Origin: Lentisphaeria bacterium
Lineage (GTDB): Bacteria > Verrucomicrobiota > Lentisphaeria > Victivallales > UBA1829
DNA: 64,000 nt
Reading direction: 5' to 3'
Assembly (NCBI GenBank): GCA_003526375.1
Contig: DPDG01000083.1
Span: 23,511-87,510 of the forward strand
Made by a program: the position numbers and the translations under genes
Notes under the pieces: generated by a model
Database searches by the model: none
Told to the model about the DNA's origin: nothing
The model's input: the letters and a program-made list of their open reading frames with translations, nothing else
Part shown: piece by piece, positions 16,998-26,244 of the stretch
Layout: the number at the start of each line of letters is the position of its first letter
How positions within the stretch are numbered: the stretch's first letter is position 1

Positions 16998-18056
16998 ATG
17001 TTGAAGACATTACTGTATGGAATGATCCTGCCGGGAATTTTTCTGATCGCCGGATGCCAATCGGGAAATGAGGTTCTGGAACAGCAGAATGCACAGATTC
17101 TTTCCGAGCTCCGGAAACTCAACCAGCAACTTTCCGGGATCCAAAAAAAGATGCAGGAGGAACCCGCATTGGCCTTTTCCTCGGTAAAATATCCTTACAA
17201 TAGTACATCGGCACGGGGCGCCAACCTGGCGTTACTTGCCAAGATTAAAAGATTGCCGGAAAATCCGACGGACGATCAAATCGTCAAATACGTACAGCAG
17301 ATCATAGCTGCTACGGCAGGACAGAATTCCTACTCTATGACAGACCCGCAGGTTGGAATGTATAAGCTGATCGGGACAGGACATCTGAAAGTACTCTTGC
17401 CGTTTCTTGATGGCGGCACATTCAATGCTTTCTATCACCTGAAAGAAGCCATGCCGGATCTGGTCGAGGAAAAAGACAAACCTTTGATCAAGTCTTCACT
17501 GATCCAGTATCCGAAACTGCTGGACACAGTCGTAAAAAAGGGATGGTCCAGAGAGTTCAAAAAGGAGATCCTCAAGCTTCTGGAAAGCACCACCAACAGC
17601 AGTCCTTTTCATACGCTCCGTATGGTTGTTCCTTCTTTGGCGGAAACGCCGGAAGATATTCAGAAATTGATTGATATCTATATTTCGAATCCAGCGGCTG
17701 CTCCTCTCATCCAGTCGCTTCTTGTCATTCCGAAAATCAATATTCATGATATTGTGAATAAGGCATGGGAGAAGTGCAATGCCGAAGCCAGGTATCCACA
17801 ACGTTATTGGAAGCAGGAGAAAGCCATTGCGGCGGTCCGTTACGGCAATAATGTCAGTGCTGCGAAATACCTGTTGCTGCAGATCATTGCCTCAGATCCG
17901 AACAATCCTTATGAATCGCAGACAGCCATAACTGTTCTAGCGGGGAAAAGTGATTTTCCTGTTTTTGATAAAAACAATCTGGAGAAATGGTACCGGAAAA
18001 ATGCCGACAAAATCTCTTATGATGAGAAGACCGGAAAGTTTATCATAAGCAGGTAA
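16998..18056 (+). CDS. Lipoprotein of unknown function
   Basis: A 352-residue protein with a lipoprotein signal, lipobox LIAGC with Cys20. Residues about 25-55 form a Gln/Lys/Leu-rich coiled coil (LEQQNAQILSELRKLNQQL). The rest is helical with short repeating units (LPFLDGGTFNAFYHLKEAMPD and similar), reminiscent of HEAT/ARM-type repeats. I do not recognise a named family. AAAGGAG precedes the ATG by 7 nt. It lies between tpiA and secG, with its own promoter. Confidence 0.82.
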   Translation: MLKTLLYGMILPGIFLIAGCQSGNEVLEQQNAQILSELRKLNQQLSGIQKKMQEEPALAFSSVKYPYNSTSARGANLALLAKIKRLPENPTDDQIVKYVQQIIAATAGQNSYSMTDPQVGMYKLIGTGHLKVLLPFLDGGTFNAFYHLKEAMPDLVEEKDKPLIKSSLIQYPKLLDTVVKKGWSREFKKEILKLLESTTNSSPFHTLRMVVPSLAETPEDIQKLIDIYISNPAAAPLIQSLLVIPKINIHDIVNKAWEKCNAEARYPQRYWKQEKAIAAVRYGNNVSAAKYLLLQIIASDPNNPYESQTAITVLAGKSDFPVFDKNNLEKWYRKNADKISYDEKTGKFIISR

Positions 18057-18186
18057 AAACCGGAAAGTTTCTGGAAAAATGCGCGGCGCGGGATTGAAAA
18101 ATCTTATGCCGCGTGTTATTTTACATCTCTGATATTTTTCAGATTCGGATTATTGCATTTTAATTAACATTGAGGATTTTGAAAAC

Positions 18187-18624
18187 ATGTTGACTGTAGT
18201 CAGTGCGATCATTTACGCGGCAGTTGTTTTAATTGCAGTTCTTTTAATTGTGCTTGTGCTTGTCCAGCCCTCCAAAGGCGGCGGATTCGGTTCCGCATTC
18301 GGCGGTGTAGGAGAAAGCGTTTTCGGGGCACAGGCTATGGGGCAACTCTCCAAGCTGACGATTGTCCTGCTGACTCTTTTCTTTGTTCTGACGCTGGCTC
18401 TCGCAGTGCTGACCGGTCATAAAGCCGCGGCAAACAAATCGTTGCTCGCAAAAGAAGTGCCGGTCGCTGAAGCTCCGGCAAAACCGGAGGTCAATGCTCC
18501 TGCCGCATTGGGGACCGGTGCGACAGAAGCGGCAAAAGAGGTTTCCGCTCCTGTCAAGGAACTGGAGAAAAAGGCTGATACGGCGGCGAAAGATGCCGCG
18601 GCAAAGCTTCCTGCAAAGAAATAA
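18187..18624 (+). CDS. secG: Protein translocase subunit SecG
   Basis: A 145-residue inner-membrane protein with two transmembrane helices (about 4-26 and 58-77) and the SecG loop QPSKGGGFGSAFGG between them. The C-terminal ~65 residues are an Ala/Lys/Pro-rich cytoplasmic or periplasmic tail, longer than in E. coli SecG. SecG assists the SecYEG channel. Location after tpiA is a common bacterial arrangement. The Shine-Dalgarno (GAGG, 11 nt) is weak. Confidence 0.93.
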   Translation: MLTVVSAIIYAAVVLIAVLLIVLVLVQPSKGGGFGSAFGGVGESVFGAQAMGQLSKLTIVLLTLFFVLTLALAVLTGHKAAANKSLLAKEVPVAEAPAKPEVNAPAALGTGATEAAKEVSAPVKELEKKADTAAKDAAAKLPAKK

Positions 18625-18651
18625 GTTTTCCTTTCGGTTTCAGTATTTCAG

Positions 18652-18676
18652 GCGATGTACAAGCATCGCTTTTTTA
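18652..18676 (+). terminator. Terminator after secG
   Basis: Stem GCGATG / CATCGC with a 6-nt loop, followed by seven T. Confidence 0.75.
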
Positions 18677-18806
18677 TTTCCACACCCTGTCTCTTCCCCC
18701 ACTTCATGTGTGCAAAAGACAGGGCTCTTTCTATGGGATGTCTGCGATGCAGTAAAAGAACTTGTACATAAAAAACTGCGGCACCGTTCAAAGTATTTCG
18801 CCGGAC

Positions 18807-20849
18807 TTATTCTTCTTTCTTCGGCAGGATTCCGGGGGTGCCGAGCAGTTCACAAAGTTTCTGCTGATGCTCAATCAGATAAAGATTTCCCATATGCCCG
18901 CCGCAGTCAAACCATGTCAGCTTTTCTTTCAGCACATCGTCCAGAAAAACCCGGTCATCCGGCGAAAGAACCGGATCATCCATATTGTGAAGAACGCGGA
19001 TCTTCGGATTTTTCCGCAAATCATCCGCAATACTGCGCAGACCGGATTTCCAGTTCAGCTTTTCCATCGTTGCGGACGGATCCTTCTGCTGGTATTCGGG
19101 AAGCAGAAAGTTCCTGACATATCCCATTCCGTTGTATTGGTCGATTTCCCTGTAAAGATCCGTCCTGCTCCACCAGGAGTAAGGAGTCTGAAGTTGGCTC
19201 AATCCATATTGGCGGTGAGCCGAAATCAGAAGTTCACGCAATGTCATACGGAAAGAAATTCCCGCCATAACCGCCGCCTGCTCAGGAGAGAGAGGCACCT
19301 GATACTTCGGGGAATCCGCCTGATCCGGCTGCATCGGCGGATATTTCCTGTTCATGATGCCGAAATATTTCATCAGACCGTCACCGGCAAGATCAAAAAA
19401 CTCTTTTTTTGTCCATTGTTTTGAAACATCGGTAAACTGATCGAAACGGTTCATCGCGTAAAGAAGGTCCGCCGGCGGGTTCAACGCGACAAAGCGGTCC
19501 ACGCCGAGCGTGTCTTCTTTCGCTTCAAGAGCCGCCAGATGCAGAGTATGGAGGCCGCCCAGCGAATACCCCCCGACAACGACACGTTTCGGTGCAAGCT
19601 TCGTATTGGCGTTGATATCTTTCAGGATAAGCCCCAGTGTTTTGCGAATGGCGGCGACATCATCCGGGACATAACCGGGGAATTTCAGTCCGGCGCCTTC
19701 GCTGAACGTCTTGTTCATCGTGCTGCTGAGGACTGCTACGGAATACCCCTTTGTATTGAGCACTTCCGCCATTGCGCGAAGCGTCGGGCCTTTGTAATGA
19801 GTTCCGATTCCGGGAATCAGAATGACAAGCGTATTGGTCGGGTCCGCTCCCTGCCAGTACTGGTAACGGATTTCCGGAGACTCCTCATGGAAGCGAATCC
19901 CGCGTGTACTGCCCAGCGTCACGAAATCATGATTCCAGAGCGAAGTCTTGATCCAGAAACTGGTATCGTTCTTCTGCATCTTGAACATTCCGACACGCAG
20001 GGTATCCACCAGAGGATTCTGCGGTGCATAATAGTGAGCGGTTTTGATCTGCCCGCCTTTCGTGTTGTTCTCCGGCGCCCGGTATTGTCCATAGCTGTAA
20101 TCCTTGAAAACCATCGGGTGCTCCCGGAGGTCGTTGACCACGACATAACGCATGGCAACAAGTCCCATCTTTGTCATATCATAAGGATCGGTACAGGTTT
20201 CCGTCATCGTATTATAGCCGTCATACGAGTTTACGGCACGGTTGACTCCGGCAATCGTCTGGGCATAAGGAATGATGAATTTGATGTCCAGAACCGAATC
20301 GAACAGCGCCCCGACCTGGTCACGCGGATTGGTCGCGGAGGAAAGCGGCAGAATCAGCACACAACCGGGTCCGATCCCCCACCTGGCGAATGCATGCCCC
20401 ATGTTTTCGGGTCTGCGCGCCAAACCGAACCACGCATCCGCAGGATCAAAGATACCGGCAATTCCAATCGTCGAGTTGGTCAGAAAACGGAGAAACTCCG
20501 TCCCTCCGCCCGCAAACTTCGCCTGGAGAAAACAACTGATCATACGTCCGGGGAATGCAAGGTTATCCGAAACCATGTCGATTCTTTTGATTCCTTCGCG
20601 CGGCAGAATCGAACCGTAAACATAACCGACCGGGCGCAGTATCCAGTGCATGATGAAGTCGTTCGTCACAAACATTGCCCGGTTGAAAGGTTCGATCGGG
20701 TCATTTCCCGCCAGTTCCTCCGTAACTCCGGACGGAGTCCAGACATAGCCCGTATTTTTATCGTCCGGGTCAATGACAGGCTTCGTGGCGCAGCCGGTCA
20801 GAAGCACTGCAAGAAGCAGGAATAAAGAAATTGGAAAAAAACGTTTCAT
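18807..20849 (-). CDS. Lipoprotein fusing an MlaA (VacJ) domain to an alpha/beta hydrolase domain
   Basis: A 680-residue protein with a lipoprotein signal (lipobox LLTGC, Cys20). Residues about 48-260 match MlaA: NDPIEPFNRAMFVTNDFI, ILPREGIKRIDMVSDNLAFP, FLRFLTNSTIGIAGIFDPA and GHAFARWGIGPG. MlaA removes phospholipid from the outer leaflet of the outer membrane. Residues about 335-675 form an alpha/beta hydrolase with oxyanion-type LIPGIGTHYKG and nucleophile elbow GGYSLGG (Ser429). A candidate acid and His lie near DDPVLSPDDRVF and DCGGHMG. The fusion suggests an outer-membrane phospholipase or transacylase coupled to lipid-asymmetry control, which is inference. ATG 20849 follows AGGGGAATCTTT. 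Confidence 0.9.
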   Translation of the reverse strand: MKRFFPISLFLLLAVLLTGCATKPVIDPDDKNTGYVWTPSGVTEELAGNDPIEPFNRAMFVTNDFIMHWILRPVGYVYGSILPREGIKRIDMVSDNLAFPGRMISCFLQAKFAGGGTEFLRFLTNSTIGIAGIFDPADAWFGLARRPENMGHAFARWGIGPGCVLILPLSSATNPRDQVGALFDSVLDIKFIIPYAQTIAGVNRAVNSYDGYNTMTETCTDPYDMTKMGLVAMRYVVVNDLREHPMVFKDYSYGQYRAPENNTKGGQIKTAHYYAPQNPLVDTLRVGMFKMQKNDTSFWIKTSLWNHDFVTLGSTRGIRFHEESPEIRYQYWQGADPTNTLVILIPGIGTHYKGPTLRAMAEVLNTKGYSVAVLSSTMNKTFSEGAGLKFPGYVPDDVAAIRKTLGLILKDINANTKLAPKRVVVGGYSLGGLHTLHLAALEAKEDTLGVDRFVALNPPADLLYAMNRFDQFTDVSKQWTKKEFFDLAGDGLMKYFGIMNRKYPPMQPDQADSPKYQVPLSPEQAAVMAGISFRMTLRELLISAHRQYGLSQLQTPYSWWSRTDLYREIDQYNGMGYVRNFLLPEYQQKDPSATMEKLNWKSGLRSIADDLRKNPKIRVLHNMDDPVLSPDDRVFLDDVLKEKLTWFDCGGHMGNLYLIEHQQKLCELLGTPGILPKKEE

Positions 20850-20882
20850 AAAGATTCCCCTGAAATAACAATGTCAGTGGGA

Positions 20883-20910
20883 AAGATACAGCCAAATCGG
20901 GCAAAATCAA
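20883..20910 (-). promoter_or_regulatory. Promoter of the MlaA-hydrolase gene
   Basis: On the minus strand TTGATT (20910-20905), 16-bp spacer, TATCTT (20888-20883), about 35 nt before the start codon. Confidence 0.55.
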
Positions 20911-21068
20911 GACTTGACAGTGGAGAAAATGAGTTTCTCTGTATGATTTTGCAATAAGAATAAAAAGATTGAGTTCAATCTTATCCGTTCTGCTTTTCTT
21001 AAGGGTTTTGGAGTGTGTGCTGCATTTCTGTTTTTCTTGAAAAAAACGGAAAAATTCCATTTTCCCTA

Positions 21069-21096
21069 TTGACAGAATCATATTTTAGCATATAAT
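21069..21096 (+). promoter_or_regulatory. Promoter of the 21131 regulator
   Basis: TTGACA, 16-bp spacer, TATAAT. The predicted transcript start near 21104 leaves a 5-prime leader of only about 27 nt, AC/A-rich and without a Shine-Dalgarno sequence. Confidence 0.7.
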
Positions 21097-21130
21097 ATAA
21101 AGAAACAAAATAGAAACAAATAGAACAAAA

Positions 21131-22159
21131 ATGGTACAGCAGAAACTAGTCAAGGCTTTTCAAAAGGAGATTGAATCCGGAGCCATTGTGGAAAATGGGC
21201 AGATTCCGACATTCCGCGATTTGTCCCGGCGTTACAGTTGCAGCGTTACGACCGTCAAGAGGATGGTGGATGACCTCGCCCGACTCGGTTTGCTGCGGGT
21301 GATCCGGGGGCGCGGAACTTTTGTTGCGGGGCAGGAAAAAGAAGCCGTTGCACCGGAGCGTTCGCAGCTGATCGGCGCAATTATCCTTGATGACCAGTTT
21401 CTGGACACACTGGAACAATGCAAAGACGACTTTTTAGGGCAGGGCTGGATGTTCAGCATCTATCGTTCCACGCCTGATGCACAGTCTCCGGAACGGGAGC
21501 GGAGTTTCCTGCGCAAGGCTCAGGAGCTTGCTTTTTCCGCGATTGTCATAGAGGCGTCGCCGATCGCTCCCGTCAATACGGATTTTTTCCGTCGTATGCG
21601 CAGCGACGGTATGAAAGTCATTCACCTTTCCCCGTATATTGATGATATGTCTGCGGAATGTGCCTTTCTGCCGGATTTCCGTTCCGCAGGACTGCTGGCG
21701 GCGGTGAAGGCTGCATTGGCGGGATATGAAAGTATTACATTTTTCCCTGCGGACAGCAGGGCGCCGTTCAGCCGGCTGGTCGATGCGGGAATCCGGCAGA
21801 TTGCGGGCGAGATACCCCTTGCAGTTCTCGAAAACGCCCCGGCGACACGTGATCCGGAAGCGGTCAGGGCATTTTTAAGGACGGTTCCGAGACGGACCGC
21901 GGTGGTTTGCCTGGACTCGGAAATGGGAAGCTGCACGATCCGCTGCGCACAGGAGGAGGGGATGGAAATCAGGAAGGATTTCGGAGTGGTGTCGATCATG
22001 GAGTCTCCCGGAGACAAAAGCACGCATTCATTCATGACGTTTGATTTTGAGAAAATCACCCGCGACGCCCTGAATTTCGCCATAGACCGGAACCGTTCGC
22101 CTTTTGAAGCTGTCTGTCATTGTTATCCGGCGCATTTCTGCGATTTGAATACACTATAA
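21131..22159 (+). CDS. GntR-type regulator with LacI-like ligand domain
   Basis: A 342-residue regulator. Residues about 1-70 are a GntR winged helix (PTFRDLSRRYSCSVTTVKRMVDDL, LLRVIRGRGTFVAG). The rest resembles a LacI/GalR periplasmic-binding fold (LIGAIILDDQF, ADSRAPFSRLVDAGIRQIAGE). This AraR-type architecture binds a sugar effector. It is 27 bp upstream of a pseudopilin and the giant enzyme at 22904, so it probably controls that module. No ribosome-binding site is visible before the ATG. Confidence 0.85.
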   Translation: MVQQKLVKAFQKEIESGAIVENGQIPTFRDLSRRYSCSVTTVKRMVDDLARLGLLRVIRGRGTFVAGQEKEAVAPERSQLIGAIILDDQFLDTLEQCKDDFLGQGWMFSIYRSTPDAQSPERERSFLRKAQELAFSAIVIEASPIAPVNTDFFRRMRSDGMKVIHLSPYIDDMSAECAFLPDFRSAGLLAAVKAALAGYESITFFPADSRAPFSRLVDAGIRQIAGEIPLAVLENAPATRDPEAVRAFLRTVPRRTAVVCLDSEMGSCTIRCAQEEGMEIRKDFGVVSIMESPGDKSTHSFMTFDFEKITRDALNFAIDRNRSPFEAVCHCYPAHFCDLNTL

Positions 22160-22186
22160 AATAATGAAATACGGGAGAATGTAAAA

Positions 22187-22876
22187 ATGGGAAAGCGTTT
22201 CAGAACTTTACCGGCACAAAGGAAAATTGCAGGAAGTTTTACCCTGATAGAGCTCTTGGTCGTAATTGCGATCATCGCGATTCTCGCGGGAATGCTGTTG
22301 CCCGCATTGAATAAAGCCAAGGCGATGGCGCAGAGTATTTCCTGTGTCAACACCTTGAAACAGTTCGGAATCGTCGGTTCAATGTATACGGATGACAACA
22401 AGGAGTATCTGCCTTATACGAATAACGGGGAGAATACGTGGTGCGACGAGGTCGGCTGGGCGTCCGTCTATTTGACACGGGGAACTGCCAATTATGAAAA
22501 AAACAAGACTCTTTTCCGGTGTCCTTCCAATACCAACCCCAAACCGCTGGCGAAATATGACCGTTATTCCTATGGTTCTAATTGTGATTTCGGAGCGCCG
22601 TCCATGTGGGACTGGTATTCTTTTAAGAAAGCCGGAGCGGTGAAGCGGCAGCCGTCGCGTCTGGTGCATATTCTTGATGTCGAGGGTGACGGAGTCGATG
22701 GCGGGCAGTATTATGCCTCGTTCGATGACTGGAAAAACCATGCGGGCCGCCATTCCAACCGCGCCAATATTCTGTTCTGGGACGGTCATGCTGGCAATGC
22801 CCCCGTGGCATTGATCCGGCATCAGACCAATCAGGATATCGTCTGGGGCATCAATCCCGGATTCGGCAACCGTTAA
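22187..22876 (+). CDS. Prepilin-like protein with H-x9-DG motif
   Basis: A 229-residue protein with a ~25-residue basic leader, helix FTLIELLVVIAIIAILAGML (residue -1 is Ser, not Gly), LPALNKAKAMAQSISC and a C-terminal H-x9-DG (RHSNRANILFWDGHA). GGGAGA lies upstream of the ATG. It sits 27 bp from each neighbour, between its regulator and the exported enzyme, so the three are very likely one transcript. Confidence 0.88.
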   Translation: MGKRFRTLPAQRKIAGSFTLIELLVVIAIIAILAGMLLPALNKAKAMAQSISCVNTLKQFGIVGSMYTDDNKEYLPYTNNGENTWCDEVGWASVYLTRGTANYEKNKTLFRCPSNTNPKPLAKYDRYSYGSNCDFGAPSMWDWYSFKKAGAVKRQPSRLVHILDVEGDGVDGGQYYASFDDWKNHAGRHSNRANILFWDGHAGNAPVALIRHQTNQDIVWGINPGFGNR

Positions 22877-22903
22877 GAGGACTGTAAAAAGAAGGATATC
22901 AAT

Positions 22904-25900
22904 ATGAAACGGTTTTTCATCATGATTTTCTGCTGTGCGGGATTGTTGAATCTGCATGGCGCACGTGTTCCGTACCAGACATTTGAACTCAATGCCGGCA
23001 AAGACGGGAAACCGCAGATATGGGGGAGGGGCAATACTGCATGCCATGTATCGGGCAACGTGAAGATCGTGCGTGAGAAAGACGGCACCCCTTATTTCCA
23101 GTTCAGTAAAAAAGGTGATTTCTTCCGATTTCCGGCAAAGGGAAATATCCGGACGGAACAGGGAACGGTTGCTTTTTTTGTCAAAGAGTGCGACACAGGA
23201 CGGGAACAGCGTGTGTGGAATCCGTATTTTCAATGGACGGGGAAAGATGAGGTTTTCGCCGTGCTCCGCCTCTGGCAGCCGTTTGAGGTCGGAGGCGGAC
23301 TCTGGAACAAGAGAAGCCGCCTTGTGTGGTGTTCCGCCGGCACTCCGGAAAAAGGTATCTGGCGGCATATCGCGTTTTCCTGGCAGAAACAGATGGTGCG
23401 TCTTTATGTGGACGGGCGCGAGCAGCAGACTTTGCTTCCCGTGAATTTCATTTTCCGCAATCCCGGTGAATTCTTTACAGTGGGCCGTCCTTCAGAAGCG
23501 CATTCGGCGGAGGATGATTTCCATACGGGGAGGCACATCATTTACGATGCTCCTCAACAGGCGGAAAAGATGAAGATCGGAAAAGAACCTTACGGCGCAT
23601 TCGGAATTCGCGATTTCCGCATTTTCAACCGGGCGCTGACTCCGTCGGAGGCCGCGGCGCTGGCACAGGAAAGGAAGATGCCGCCGAAAACGGAAGATCA
23701 ACTGGCTCTGACTTTTGAGGAATCGGTTTCCACGCAGTCCCTCCGTATTGTTCTCAGCAGTCTTCTGGCGGAGCCCGGAGATAAGGCGGAGGTCAGGCTG
23801 CATGATTCCGCCGGAAAGGTCATTGCGCAGACTGCCGCAGTTGCCGGAAAAGGGGGATTTGAACCGCTGACCTTGAAATACGGTGCGATTCCCGCCGGCG
23901 ATTATCAGCTGGAAGCGACGCTTGCGAAAACCGGGCGGAAAGTGTCTGCCGTTTATAAGAAACTGCCGGATTTCCCGTGGGTCGGGAATACGCTCGGCAG
24001 TGCGGATGTGGTTCTGCCCGGATTTGAGCCTCTGAACACCGGAAGCAATTATGCGTCCATGTGGGGGCGCACCTACCGTTTCGGCAGCTCGCTGATGCCG
24101 CAGCAGATCGTCAACCAGGGACGTGAAATTCTGGCGGAGCCTGTCCGCTGGCGGGTCTACGCCGGCGGAAAAGAACAGACTCTGGCATTCCATTCGACTC
24201 GCAGAGTGTCTGCGACTCCGACCCGTGCCGTCTGGCAGGGGGAAGGCAGGCTGGGCACACTGAAAGTCACGGGGAAAGTGACGGTGGAATACGACGGGTT
24301 CATGGACTGTTCCCTTACTTTCATCCCGCCGTCTCAGGGAGCGGAGGTGGAGTCTCTGGCGATGGAGATACCGTTCCGCCCGGAGGAGGCGTCGCTTCTG
24401 TTCCACGAGGCGCGCCGTTCCGCGACTTGGGAGAATGGCTGGCGTTCTCCGGTTACACCGCTCGGCAGCAAGGGGGTCATTACGATCGGAAGCCCCGACC
24501 GGTGCCTGCAATGGATGATCGAATCCGATCAATTTTACTATCCGGAGGATAATCCTGGGGCTCTGCAATGTTCCGAAAAGGATGGGAAACGGATCTTTAC
24601 GATTGAAGTGATCGGCGCGAAAAAGAAGATCAATAGGCCTTTTACCTTGTCCTGGATGCTTCAGGCGGGACCGGTCAAGGCTCGTCCGGCGCATTGGCGC
24701 GGCTGGACGCGGGCGGGACGGCGTTACATTGACCCCCGGCTGCACAACAGAGTCAATTACAATTACGACTGGTGGGCGCGCTCTCCCGGCGAGGCGATTC
24801 CCGCAGAGGGTTTTCCTGAAAAAGCGGACCGTTCGGTACTGAAAGACAAGATTCCGTGTGTCAGTATGCACTTCGGCGGATACCGCGAAACACGGGAGAA
24901 AAAGGATCTGAATAAACGCACTCCCGAATGGCGGCGCTATGAAAAGGAGTGGCAGCGCCTGCCGCAGCGCCTTGTCACGGACCCCGGATGGAACGAACAG
25001 ACGATTGATACGAAAGCGTTCAGTTGGGGCGAGTGGCATGTATGGACCGTTGACAGACTGTTCCGCACGACCGGCGTCCGGGGACTTTATTATGACGACT
25101 GGCTTCCGGGAGCTTCCAGCAATGAGCTTGCCGGCTCGGGATATATCGGGGAGGGCGGTGTCCGCAGGGCGACGCGCGACATCCGCAATCAGCGTGAAAT
25201 CCACAGACGGGTCTATGCCCTGGTTAAGCGGTATCGCCCGAAAGACGGAGTCATCTACATCCATGTCAGCGGCTGCCCGATTCTTCCCATATTGAGTTTC
25301 TCCGATATCACCTATGACGGAGAGGTTATGGTCTGGAGCGACCGTATCCCCCCGGAGGGGCGCTACTTCGATACCTACCGCATGGATATCTTCCGGATGC
25401 TGTTTTCCTGCCGCCAGTTCGGAACCGTTCCCGGCTTTCATGACGTCACAACGAAGACTCTGGATCACGGCGGTTCCGGCAAGATCCTGCTGGCAAACAA
25501 CCAGCGTCAGTTGTGGGCGCTGCTGCTTCTGCACGATATTCATCTGCAAAGCGCTTTCACGTCCGGATTGGAGGAGTTGCGCATGATGTGGCTCGACAAA
25601 TTCGGAATTGCCGAAGACGATGTCAGATTCCATGGCTACTGGGACCCGGACAATGGGGCAAAACTGCTGCAGTTCGGTTTTATGCCGGACCCGACGGATA
25701 TCGACCGGGCGAGCAAAGGATATCTTGCCTCGTATCTGCGTCCGGGCAAGGCGCTGCTGATTGTGGTGAGGGATGCGCCCAACAATTATGCGGGAGAGGC
25801 GCAGGCGACGATTCAGTTGGACAGAAAGAAGCTTGGTTTTTCTCCGACGGCGAAACTTGCCGCCTATGATATGGAAAGCATGGCGCGCAACCGGATCGGG

Positions 25901-25978
25901 CAGATTGACGGAGATATTTTGAAAGTCAATGTGGATTGTGATAATTTCACCGCCGTTCTGATTCAGGAGGAAAAGTAG
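22904..25978 (+). CDS. Large exported glycosidase-like protein with LamG domain (DUF6067-like)
   Basis: A 1,024-residue protein with a signal peptide ending near LHGA. Residues about 70-260 form a LamG/concanavalin-type lectin domain (GTVAFFVKE, RHIAFSWQKQMVRLYVDG, FGIRDFRIFNRALTPSEAAAL). Then a beta-rich region and a probable TIM barrel with RGLYYDDWLPGASS, IYIHVSGCP and EVMVWSDRIPPEG. The layout recalls the large DUF6067 glycoside-hydrolase-like group; that assignment is from memory of the family and needs a profile search. Asp-Asp in GLYYDDW is a candidate active-site pair. Last gene of its module, followed by a terminator. Confidence 0.78.
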   Translation: MKRFFIMIFCCAGLLNLHGARVPYQTFELNAGKDGKPQIWGRGNTACHVSGNVKIVREKDGTPYFQFSKKGDFFRFPAKGNIRTEQGTVAFFVKECDTGREQRVWNPYFQWTGKDEVFAVLRLWQPFEVGGGLWNKRSRLVWCSAGTPEKGIWRHIAFSWQKQMVRLYVDGREQQTLLPVNFIFRNPGEFFTVGRPSEAHSAEDDFHTGRHIIYDAPQQAEKMKIGKEPYGAFGIRDFRIFNRALTPSEAAALAQERKMPPKTEDQLALTFEESVSTQSLRIVLSSLLAEPGDKAEVRLHDSAGKVIAQTAAVAGKGGFEPLTLKYGAIPAGDYQLEATLAKTGRKVSAVYKKLPDFPWVGNTLGSADVVLPGFEPLNTGSNYASMWGRTYRFGSSLMPQQIVNQGREILAEPVRWRVYAGGKEQTLAFHSTRRVSATPTRAVWQGEGRLGTLKVTGKVTVEYDGFMDCSLTFIPPSQGAEVESLAMEIPFRPEEASLLFHEARRSATWENGWRSPVTPLGSKGVITIGSPDRCLQWMIESDQFYYPEDNPGALQCSEKDGKRIFTIEVIGAKKKINRPFTLSWMLQAGPVKARPAHWRGWTRAGRRYIDPRLHNRVNYNYDWWARSPGEAIPAEGFPEKADRSVLKDKIPCVSMHFGGYRETREKKDLNKRTPEWRRYEKEWQRLPQRLVTDPGWNEQTIDTKAFSWGEWHVWTVDRLFRTTGVRGLYYDDWLPGASSNELAGSGYIGEGGVRRATRDIRNQREIHRRVYALVKRYRPKDGVIYIHVSGCPILPILSFSDITYDGEVMVWSDRIPPEGRYFDTYRMDIFRMLFSCRQFGTVPGFHDVTTKTLDHGGSGKILLANNQRQLWALLLLHDIHLQSAFTSGLEELRMMWLDKFGIAEDDVRFHGYWDPDNGAKLLQFGFMPDPTDIDRASKGYLASYLRPGKALLIVVRDAPNNYAGEAQATIQLDRKKLGFSPTAKLAAYDMESMARNRIGQIDGDILKVNVDCDNFTAVLIQEEK

Positions 25979-25997
25979 GCAAAACAGACACCACCAA

Positions 25998-26043
25998 GGG
26001 GAAAGCCGGAGATTTTTTTCGTCGGCTTTCCCCGTTTTTTTTT
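25998..26043 (+). terminator. Terminator of the 21131-25978 module
   Basis: Perfect 11-bp stem GGGGAAAGCCG / CGGCTTTCCCC with a 14-nt loop, then G and nine T. Confidence 0.88.
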
Positions 26044-26162
26044 GCAGATTATGACAGGGTTGAATTTAATTTATGTATCTCCAATTTCTTTTTCCCGAAT
26101 CTCCTTTCAGGTTGTCGGGGAGTGCCATGTTCTAAAAAATTCAAAAAAAATTATTTTCCCTA

Positions 26163-26211
26163 TTGACAATCTTCTGTTTTTCGATTATAATTATAACTGC
26201 ATTGCAATGCA
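26163..26211 (+). promoter_or_regulatory. Promoter and palindromic operator of the 26245 regulator
   Basis: TTGACA (26163-26168), 17-bp spacer, TATAAT (26186-26191), then the perfect 14-bp palindrome TGCATTGCAATGCA (26198-26211) at the expected transcript start. A dyad here would allow autorepression. Confidence 0.7.
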
Positions 26212-26244
26212 CTTTAATCGCTATATGATTACTTTGGAGTGACG

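Noticed and set aside
23492..25633. 713-codon minus-strand frame opposite the LamG-containing enzyme
   Set aside because: Antisense shadow; no start signal or domain.
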